Assembly (NCBI RefSeq): GCF_032452875.1
Contig: NC_083890.1
Span: 45,754,483-45,818,482 of the forward strand
Length of the DNA: 64,000 nt
Direction: 5' to 3'
Source: Bos javanicus
Lineage: Eukaryota > Chordata > Mammalia > Artiodactyla > Bovidae
Shown here: in pieces, positions 56,854 through 64,000 of the stretch
Layout: each line of letters opens with the position of its first letter
Numbering within the stretch: the stretch's first letter is position 1
Notes under the pieces: model-generated
Database searches by the model: none
Seen by the model: only the letters and a program-made list of their open reading frames with translations
What the model was told of the DNA's origin: nothing
Made by a program: the position numbers and the translations under genes

Positions 56854-57493
56854 TGTTAGGAAGCATTTAACAGGAGGCTTCCTGTATGCTGTTTTGGATC
56901 TGTCAGGAATTCTCTGTTCCTTATTAATTCCTGAATATTCAGGAATTAGGAGAGGCAAGCCTCTCCCAGGGGGCTGAGGAATCCAGGCATTTCCTTCGTT
57001 AGTTTTTCTATACGTTAATAAGTACCCTCTTCCTTTTTATGAACCATATGGTAAAAGTGATTATTTACAACTCTCTCTCTCTTTAATATGGATTGCCTAT
57101 GTTTTTTAAGTCTGGAATTTTAATCTTTATCTTTGCTGAGAATAACTACAGTATATATGCCCACACTATGTTGATTAAAACACCTTTGCTCCATCGGAGC
57201 TTTGGTCCCCGTGTCTTGCTTGCTTTCTGTCTCTCTCAGGCTGTTTCTTTGGAGTGCAGAGGCTCTCTAGTTCACTTTACTGCCCTGGCTTCTAAGACCC
57301 TCTGTAGAAGGCGCTCTGTGCCTTCACCCCATCGAGAGGGCGCCTGAGGCCTCCGTGAACAGAGCAAGCCCTGTGCAGGGGCTTTATTGGCTTTCTGCGT
57401 AAACCAAGGAATATCAGCCTCTTTCTCTATCCTTTACTTTCTTATTGGCTGACTCCGGACCACCAGGTTCCGGTCCATTAAAGGACCTCACCA
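56854..57493 (+). repeat. 5' LTR
   Basis: 640 bp, starts TGTTAGGAAGC and ends CCTCACCA. Contains a CTGAATATTCAG palindrome near 56931, GTATATATGCCC near 57150, and an ATTAAA poly(A) signal at 57174-57179. Pairs with 61308-61964. Confidence 0.92.
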
Positions 57494-57495
57494 AG

Positions 57496-57518
57496 TGGTG
57501 CCCAGAACAGGAGCTTGG
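57496..57518 (+). other. Retroviral primer binding site, tRNA-Lys type
   Basis: TGGTGCCCAGAACAGGAGC just after the LTR resembles the tRNA-Lys3 site, with a C-to-T change at base 4 and a one-base insertion. Confidence 0.7.
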
Positions 57519-57589
57519 TATACATATGCAGATTCGGACGGATGGAGTGACCCCAGGGCCCACTGAGGCCGGTAAGTACTAAGAGATAG

Positions 57590-58243
57590 GTAAAACGGCT
57601 GGAAAACCCCATCACTTTGCTACTTTACTTCATCACTTAAAGTTCAGGGACTTAATAAAACGTATGCTGATTTTTTAGCTAGATTACAAACTGCTATTTC
57701 CCATACTGTAATTGGAGAAGAAGCCAAAAGGCAACTAGAGAAATTACTTGCTTATGAAAATGCAAATCAGGAATGTCAAAAAGCTATAGCTCCATTTCGT
57801 GAGACAGGGAGTATTACTATTTGAAGGCTTGTCGCAATCTAGGATTAGAAACTCAAAAGATGCAAATGATAGCTGAAACAGTGGTTGCTGCCTTAAGAAA
57901 GGGAAATGAAGGATGCTTTACATTTGGAAATAAGAACCATTTAAAAAGGGACTGCTCTAAGAAAGCTAAAAAATATATATATATAAAAATTAAAAAACCT
58001 CCAAAAATCTGTCCTCGCTGCTGTAGAGGACTGCATTGGGCCCAAGATTGTAAATCTAAATTTGACATTAAAGGGAAACGTATTCCGAGAAACTCCAAAC
58101 AGGGGACCCACCCAGGTCCCCTTCAACAAAAACCTGGGGCAAATTCCATCTTTTCCCTCAAACCCTCAACATCGGGAAGTGCTGCTGTTGATATACCAGC
58201 TTTGTTTTTAGATAATATGAAGTTAATGAGCTCTATAAATTAA
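57590..58243 (+). pseudogene. ERV gag remnant (capsid end and nucleocapsid)
   Basis: Starts inside the capsid C-terminal domain (frame with ISHTVIGEEAKRQLEKLL and a CQKAI major-homology-like end), then a stop near 57823. The nucleocapsid follows in an open segment to 58242. It has two zinc knuckles: the first reads CFTFGNKNHLKRDC, with Phe in place of the second Cys; the second, CPRCCRGLHWAQDC, is a complete CX2CX4HX4C. Matrix and most of capsid are deleted. Confidence 0.85.
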
Positions 58244-58830
58244 AATTCACGTGAACTGAAAAATATTTAATAATGTTTATTTAAATATAAATATAATTTG
58301 AATATAATTGCTAATCTAATTAAGACATGTCTTAAGTCATCAACATTATATAATACTTTTATTATGCCTAGGTTTAAGGTAAACTAAATTTGTCAACAAA
58401 AAGGTAACTATATATATAAATGAGATAAAAACTTTTAGATAAACTCTATTAAAATAATTACTTTTTAATAGAATAATCTATTATTATAATCTAAAATAAT
58501 CTCGGGATTGGTATAACTTAAATTTCTAGAGCTGTACTGAACTAAATAATACAAGTTTATTAAATAACTAGGTCATTTCCAAAATAAGATTTTAAAACAT
58601 TAATTACTAAACATTAACTTCCTCTTACAAAAAGTTTTTCTTACATAAAAACTAGAGATTTCAAACTATTAATATATAATGTATAATATATATATAATGA
58701 ATATATATATCGTAATATGATACAATTAATATACTCACCAATCTATAAAATGCTAATATACAAGACACTTCATAGTTGCTAAAAAAGGTAAGATAGATGC
58801 TTTTAATAAAAAGATGTAAGATGTGACAAA
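58240..58830 (+). other. Very AT-rich segment in the provirus where pro should be
   Basis: About 590 bp of strongly AT-rich DNA with many TA/AT runs (for example around 58670-58720) and stops in all frames. I see no protease or dUTPase motif. Either extremely degraded pro or a foreign AT-rich insertion. Confidence 0.6.
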
Positions 58831-59370
58831 CTCAGATATACATTCCACATTTTTCCTAGAGGCCACTGTTCATTTAACAAACAATACAATTATTAAAATA
58901 ACTTGGAAGAATGAAGAGCGTACTTGGACAGAGCAGTGTGGCCCCTCACGAAAGAGAAATTACAGGCGGCTAAGGAACTTATAGATACACAACTAGAATT
59001 AAAGCATATTGAGGAATCTTGTTCTCCTTGGAACTCTCCTATTTTTGTTATAAAAAAGAAATCTAACAAATGGCGTCTCCTAACAGGCCTCTACCCATCA
59101 CACAAGGTATTAAGCCTCGCGGTTTACAACCTAATGCTTTTATTTGGGCCACACCTCTTCGCGGTGAGGCTACACAAAACATTATAACTCACTTACTAGC
59201 TTGTTTTACAGTAATGGAAACTTCTAGTTCCATAAAAACAGACAATGGCCCTGCCCATATTTGTAGAGACTTTAAACAATTTTTACAATATTTTTCTATT
59301 AAACATATTACAGGTATTCCTTATAACCCACAGGCACAAGACAGAGTCAAACACATCACACACTAAAGTT
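58830..59370 (+). pseudogene. ERV pol remnant: RT start fused to integrase core by deletion
   Basis: The RT N-terminus is recognisable (PLTKEKLQAAKELI, SPWNSPIFVIKKKSNKW), up to about 59085. The sequence then passes directly into the integrase core (GEATQNIITHLLACF, IKTDNGPAHI, GIPYNPQAQDRV). RT palm with its catalytic Asp pair, RNase H and the integrase N-terminus are missing. At the integrase third catalytic position the usual Glu after PQGQG.V is Lys. The frame changes near 59080-59100. Confidence 0.85.
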
Positions 59371-59499
59371 ACAAATACAAAAAATTTTAAAAGGGGGAAT
59401 ACACAAGGTGCGCTACTGTCTTAACTAAAGCAGACTTTACTAGATTCCAACATAAGATATTTTCTAAACCTATAACTATCGTTAATACAGCTTTATTTG

Positions 59500-59760
59500 T
59501 TTAAAATTTTTTTTAACCTCTTCAGAAGATTCAACCCAAGGGGGGCCCCAGCATTCAAAATGGAGATGAAACAACAAGACCCCCAGGAAGAAGAAATTCT
59601 GATACAGGCTATGTCCGCTCTAAAGATCTCCAGAAAGCACCGCCCTCAGCGGCATCACCCCTATTATCTCCCCACTTGGGGACAAATAAAAACCCTTACT
59701 AATCGAGCTGAAAATTTGGTCTCTCAATAGGGATTGCCTGGGAATCCTGAATACATTCTG
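59500..59760 (+). pseudogene. ERV env remnant, N-terminal/leader part
   Basis: Open segment 59560-59730 encodes a basic leader (SRKHRPQRHHP) and YYLPTWGQIKTLTNRAENL, which resembles the N-terminal (Rec/signal-peptide-like) part of betaretroviral Env. It stops at 59728-59730. Confidence 0.6.
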
Positions 59761-60124
59761 GCAATGCTCAGTCTTTTGGCCTGTACCACCCACCCCCCCA
59801 CCCTTCCCCCCCGACCCCCGCTCAAGCTCAACTAATCCCCAACCCACCTCTATTACAGGTGGTCGAATGAGCAGAGAGAGGACCAGTCGTTTCAGCTAAT
59901 GACTACATATGCCCCCTCCCTAGTACGTGAAGGAGCCATCACACCCTGGGGAGGAAGGAAAACTAATTAACATTTCTTTAGGCTATGAAGTCTTTTCCCT
60001 GTTCAAGGGCCCAGCAGTACTACGCATAAACAACAAACTTGGGTTTTTGTCCTGCCTCCAAAAGAAGCCCTTCCGACGTAGCTTGGGTTATTTACTGTGA
60101 ACCACGTTTACACTACTGAAAAGT
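59760..60124 (+). pseudogene. ERV env remnant, degraded
   Basis: C-rich run at about 59790-59820, then sequence encoding broken pieces (frame with FSLFKGPAVLRI and WVFVLPPKEALP). No full domain. Assigned to env by position. Confidence 0.4.
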
Positions 60125-60400
60125 TAGCTGCTAAGTCGCTTCAGTCGTATCCAACTGTGCGACCCCATAGACGGCAGCCCACCAGGCTCTCTGTCCCTGG
60201 GATTCTCCAGGCAAGAACACTGGAGTGGGTTGCCATTTCCTTCTCCAATGCCTGAAAGTGAAAAGTGAAAGTGAAGTCGCTCAGTCGTGTCCAACTCTTA
60301 GCGACCCCATGGACTGCAGCCTACCAGGCCCCTCCATCCATGGGATTTTCTAGGCAAGAGCACTGGAATGGGTTGCCATTGCCTTCTCCGCTGAAACGTT
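60125..60400 (-). mobile_element. Bov-A2 SINE inserted in the provirus
   Basis: Two reverse Bov-A monomers (AAGTCGCTTCAGTCG and GTGAAGTCGCTCAGTCGTGTCC). Flanks CTGAAAAGTTA (about 60116) and CTGAAACGTTA (about 60393) look like a target duplication with one change. Confidence 0.9.
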
Positions 60401-60766
60401 AGGGAAAGAACAAAAAACATTATGTAAAAGGTTACTTATGAAACATTACCATGACAAAGGATTTCTTGGCTGGCTTAATGGTGGAATGGCACTCCCCCCG
60501 CCCTCCTTGAACTGCCCTGGATAAACACATTGAGCCTGAACAATGGGACATTTGGAAACTTGCTGCAAACACCGAAAAATTTGGAACTTGGACCGGACAT
60601 TTCACAGAGACCTGTCGTGGTCATAGTAACTATCTCTTTTGCTGTAATCGGTCATACTTTATACAAGCCCATGTCCCACTCCCTTTTGTTATAGCTATAG
60701 GAAGTTTACAATTTAATAAGACTTTACGTTCCATAACTTGTATTAATTGCAAACTATATACTTGTC
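60400..60766 (+). pseudogene. ERV env remnant, surface/TM middle part
   Basis: Between the two SINEs, env-like sequence with Cys- and Trp-containing stretches (frame with FGTWTGHFTETCRGH, LFCCNRSYF and SITCINCKLYTCL). Broken by stops near 60510. Confidence 0.6.
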
Positions 60767-60904
60767 TTGCTATTGCTACTGCTAAGTCACTTCAGTTGTG
60801 TCCAACTCTGTGCAACCCCATAGATGGCAGCCCACCAGGCTTCCCCGTCCCTGGGATTATCCAGGCAAGAACACTGGAGTGCGTTGCCATTTCCTTCTCC
60901 AATA
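60767..60904 (-). mobile_element. Bov-A SINE monomer inserted in the provirus
   Basis: Single reverse unit from CTGCTAAGTCACTTCAGTTGTGTCC to TTGCCATTTCCTTCTCC. Confidence 0.88.
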
Positions 60905-61300
60905 CTTAACTCCTCTATTTATTTTAGCTACTCAATTTTGTGTTGTGCCTGTTCAATCATAGTGCCTACAACTGGGTACAAATCAAATTTCATTTACAAA
61001 ATATACATGATAATGCCTCTCTGAATGTACATTTACTGCAAAAAGGAAATCTTTAAAACTTTTTCTAAAAATCTGCCCTCTTCCCCTAATTTGGAAACTT
61101 TAGCTGAACAAATTATCCGGCTAGACCCACGAAGATGGTTTCAAAGTATTACCACTATCGGGTCTGGAACTGTAACTTTGGTGATTGTCTTGATAATTAT
61201 ATTTGTTGTTTACCGTCGCCTTTCTATAAGGTTGGTTAATGCTAACCAAACTCATTGGGTCTGGATGTTTGTTTTTTTTTTTAAGAGTATAATAAAATAG
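60905..61300 (+). pseudogene. ERV env remnant, transmembrane subunit end
   Basis: The open segment 61025-61300 carries an amphipathic stretch (NLETLAEQIIRLDPRRWF), then a hydrophobic membrane anchor of about 22 residues (around 61165-61230) followed by YRRLSIR and a short cytoplasmic tail. It matches the layout of the betaretroviral TM C-terminus. Confidence 0.75.
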
Positions 61301-61307
61301 GGGGAAT
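61289..61307 (+). other. Polypurine tract before the 3' LTR
   Basis: AATAAAATAGGGGGAAT directly precedes the TGTCAGG start of the 3' LTR, the position required for plus-strand priming. Confidence 0.75.
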
Positions 61308-61964
61308 TGTCAGGAAGCATTTAACAGGAGGCTCCCTGTGTGCTGTTTTGGATCTGTCAGGAATTCTCTGTTCCTTATTAATTCCTGAATATTCAGGAAT
61401 TGAGAGGCAAGCCTCTGGCGGGGGGGGGGGTTGGGGGGGGGGGGGTGGTGCTGAGGAATCCAGGCATTTCCTTCGTTAGTTTTTCAATACTTGATAAGTA
61501 CCCTCTTCCTTTTTATGAACCATATGGTAAAAGTGATTATTTACAACTCTCTCTCTTTAATATGGATCGCCTATGTTTTGTAAGTCTGGAATTTTAATCT
61601 TTATCTTTGCTGAGAATAACTACAGTATGTATGCCCACACCATGTTGATTAAAACACCTTTGCTCCATCAGAGCTTTGGTCCCCATGTCTTGCTTTCTCT
61701 CTCCCTCTCTCTCCCTCTGTCTCCCAGGCTATTTCTTTGGAGCACAGACGCTCTCTGAGTTCACTTTCCTGCTTAGGTGTCTAACACCTTGCGAAGGTGC
61801 TCTGCGCCGTCACCCCATCGAGAGGGCGCCTGAGGCCTCCGTGAACAGAGCAAGCCCCAGGCTTTCTGTGTAAACCAAGGAATATCAGCCTCTTTCTCTT
61901 TCCATTACTTTCTTATCGGTCAACTCTGGACCACCAGGTTCCGGTCCATTAAAAGACCTCAACA
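61308..61964 (+). repeat. 3' LTR
   Basis: 657 bp, TGTCAGGAAGC to CCTCAACA. Differs from the 5' LTR by scattered substitutions, an expanded G-run at 61421-61447, added TCTCTCCC units near 61690-61720 and loss of about 15 bases near 61855. Confidence 0.92.
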
Positions 61965-62072
61965 GGTAGCCATTTCCTTCTCCAGGGGATCTTCCCAACC
62001 CACGGATTGAACCCATATCTTTGGCATTACAGGCAGATTCTTTAGCCCTGAGCCATCATGGAAGCCCCGACA
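61965..62072 (-). mobile_element. Bov-tA SINE, part 2 (split by the provirus)
   Basis: Resumes with the duplicated GGTAGC and CCATTTCCTTCTCCAGGGG, ending at the tRNA-like CTGAGCCATCATGGAAGCCCC. Confidence 0.9.
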
Positions 62073-62757
62073 ATTATTTTTAATTTCAGGCAATTTACAG
62101 CAGTGGCTTAAACGAGATTTCTTTCTTAAGACAAAGGCTTTTAGAGGCAGGTTGGTCCAGTGCTGGTACAGGGAGTCTCCAGTCATCAGGGACCCTGACC
62201 TGTTTGCTCTTTAAGATCCTGTGTTTGGTTGTGTGACTTCCCCTTTGATATCACTCATAGGCCAGGAGAGATGCAGAGGTCTTTTGGTTTCATCCATCAC
62301 ATCTGTAATCTCAGCTCTCGACCTGTGAGAAGGGCAGAAAACGACAGCAACAAACACCTTCCAGCTAAGCAGACTCCCTCTGCCCACGAAGCTTTCCTCA
62401 GCCCCCTTGTGATGGTGCTATTTACATCTTATTAGCTCGACTTTGGCCACCTGGCCACAAGGCACATTGCTACTTCGAAATAAAATCTAGGTTCTATTAT
62501 TAAGGAAGAAAAGGAAACTGGATATTGGGTGGCCCCTAAGTGTGTGTGCACAGCTGCTAATCAATAACATCTCCCTTGAACACACAGGGAAATCAAATTA
62601 CTAAAGTATCAGCTCCACTGTGGCACCAATGCCAGGCACCTGCGTTGTGTATAGGAGGGGCTCAGTAAATGATGGGTGAATGGTTGAACGATTAGAATTC
62701 ATCATGATGATTATTTTTCACATTACAGGTAAATAGAAACTACATTAAACATTTGAA
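62073..62757. other. Unique non-coding DNA
   Basis: No exon, repeat or RNA recognised, apart from a short MIR-like piece near 62630-62690 (CACCTGCGTTGTGTATAGG..GGGGCTCAGTAAATG). Confidence 0.5.
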
Positions 62758-62985
62758 TGGGGCTTCCAAGGTGGCCCTAGTGGTAAAGAATCCACCTGCC
62801 AGGAGACATAACAGACTTGGGTTCGATTCCTAGGTCAGGAAGATCCCCTGGAGGAAGGCATGGCAATGCATTCCAGTTTTGCCTGAAGAATTCCATGGAC
62901 AGAGGAGCCTGGTGGGCTACAGCCCAGAGGGTCACAAAGAGTCAGACACAACTGAAGCGATCTTAGCATGCACACAAGCATTTGA
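62758..62985 (+). mobile_element. Bov-tA SINE
   Basis: GGGGCTTCCAAGGTGGCCC through GTCACAAAGAGTCAGACACAACTGAAGCG. Confidence 0.88.
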
Positions 62986-63314
62986 ATAGTGGGCTCGTTA
63001 TTAACAAGTTAACTAGTTATTAACAAGCCATTTCCATTAACAAGGAAATGGCCAGGCCCTATGTGTCCCTGTTTAGACTCAAAAGTTATTTTCTTAGGTT
63101 TTGACATTTTGTGTAGACTGGTTGCTCAAAGTGCGTGGAAACTGGCAGAACCTCAGGCTCCCCTCCAGATAGAATTCAAACCCACATTGTAAACACACTC
63201 AGATAATTTGAATGGGCCTTAAAGTTTAGGAAGCAGTTTGTTGTGCTTTAAAAAAACTACTAACTTACAGAGATATTTCTTTGAAAATTTTTCCATAGTT
63301 GCATTAAGCTATGG

Positions 63315-63408
63315 GTGTGTGTGTGAGATAGCACCACTTCTGTGGTTAGGGTGTGTGTGAGAGAGAGAGAGCACTTCTTCCCACCAGCTGGTTAGCGGCG
63401 GGCGGGGT

Positions 63409-63440
<32 letters not shown>

Positions 63441-63630
63441 CAGCACTTCTGTGGTTGGTGGGGGTGTGTGTGTTGGTTAGGGGTGTGTGTGTGTTGATTA
63501 GGGGTGTGTGTGTGTTGATTAGGGGTGTGTGTGTGTTGGTTAGGGGGTGTGTGTGTGAGATAGCACTTCTGTGGTTGGCGGGGGTGTGTGTGAGAGAGAG
63601 AGAGCACTTCTTCCCGCCAGCTGGTTAGGA
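63315..63630. repeat. Compound GT/GA minisatellite
   Basis: Blocks of (GT)n joined by repeated words: TTGGTTAGGGGTGTGTGTGTG (21-bp unit, about four copies at 63471-63550), AGCACTTCTGTGGTTGG (63440, 63563) and GCACTTCTTCCC.CCAGCTGGTTAG (63370-63394 and 63604-63628). The reverse strand gives a His/Thr-rich open frame by composition only. Confidence 0.88.
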
Positions 63631-64000
63631 TGCTGATTTCAGCCTGCAGTGGGCGTTTAAAGGAAAGTCCACTGGACGCTGATTCCAGTGGTCATTCTTT
63701 GCAGATAACTGAGGAGAGAAACAGCAAATTGTAGTCTTTGTCTTAAGCTTTTAATGATTAAAAGTGACTCCCTTACACATTATTGTGTGGGGGCTGGAGA
63801 CTTCTGTGTGCTTCGTAGTTGCCCACCACACACTCCCTTTCTGCCCCAACCTCCCCTTTCTGACAGCTTCCCAGGATCTGACAGTTGGGGGAGGAGGCAG
63901 GCAGCTCAAAGCCCACCCCACAGTTTGCAGGGGCTCCTCCAGGTGACTCCAATACACTCCTGCCTGTCCGCACCCACTCCTTAACCCACCTGAAAGTCAA
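63631..64000. other. Unique sequence at window end
   Basis: Short overlapping open frames on both strands; no splice-supported exon, repeat or RNA recognised. Confidence 0.4.

Larger units (their letters stand above)
56854..61964 (+). mobile_element. Class II (betaretrovirus-like, ERVK group) endogenous provirus, defective
   Basis: Complete LTR-to-LTR unit of 5.1 kb: 5' LTR 56854-57493, a tRNA-Lys-type primer binding site, gag, pol and env remnants, a polypurine tract and 3' LTR 61308-61964. It is flanked by a perfect 6-bp duplication GGTAGC (56848-56853 and 61965-61970), the length used by betaretroviruses. The internal part is under 4 kb versus roughly 7-8 kb for an intact element, with large losses in gag, pro and pol. 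Every frame is broken, and two SINEs sit in the env region. It cannot make virus. Group assignment rests on remembered betaretroviral motifs. Confidence 0.92.

Noticed and set aside
59070..59366. Intact integrase gene
   Set aside because: N-terminal part deleted and a catalytic residue replaced; part of the decayed provirus.
63392..63607. His/Thr-repeat protein on the minus strand
   Set aside because: Pure translation of the (GT)n minisatellite.
63315..63630. CRISPR-like array of regularly spaced repeats
   Set aside because: Units are simple GT/GA slippage repeats without unique spacers, in a mammalian genome.

Overview
This is vertebrate genomic DNA from a bovid ruminant, most likely cattle or a close relative. 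Evidence is the abundance of BovB (RTE) LINE fragments, tRNA-Glu-derived Bov-tA/Bov-A2 SINEs with (AGC)n/(TGC)n tails, CHR SINEs and ruminant L1 ends. Genes are split into short exons with GT..AG borders. The gene order (MAK, TMEM14C, PAK1IP1, then a divergent promoter) matches the human 6p24.2 block read in reverse. The species and chromosome are inferences.

Layout. (1) 1-20.5 kb: 3' half of MAK on the + strand, from the exon that ends the kinase domain to the stop codon at 20301-20303. The reconstructed exons keep one reading frame throughout. They include an in-frame 75-bp exon matching the size and position of the known retina-specific exon, and an unexpected in-frame 30-bp candidate microexon. 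(2) 20.5-27.7 kb: convergent intergenic DNA made mostly of old L1 broken up by BovB and SINEs. (3) 27.7-34.5 kb: TMEM14C on the - strand, complete (114 codons plus stop), with a GC-rich promoter carrying a 57-bp minisatellite. (4) 34.9-38.3 kb: a probable solo LTR, a long BovB copy and a truncated 5S rRNA pseudogene. (5) 38.3-51.4 kb: PAK1IP1 on the - strand, complete in ten coding exons (389 aa), starting in a CpG-rich, probably bidirectional promoter. (6) 51.5-64 kb: a presumed divergent + strand transcript (in human the neighbour here is C6orf52; I cannot confirm its coding exons), more SINE/BovB copies, an unidentified 117-codon minus-strand ORF, a nearly full-length but heavily deleted class II (betaretrovirus-like) endogenous provirus that split a SINE with a 6-bp target duplication, and a GT-rich minisatellite.

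The genes are ordinary housekeeping or tissue-specific cellular genes: a ciliary kinase (MAK), a mitochondrial inner-membrane protein of haem synthesis (TMEM14C) and a nucleolar WD40 ribosome-biogenesis factor (PAK1IP1). They share a neighbourhood, not a pathway. I found no operon, CRISPR array, tRNA gene or evident new system. The most useful second-look items are the MAK microexon, the unidentified ORF at 53.3-53.6 kb, the AT-rich segment inside the provirus and the tandem-repeat structures.
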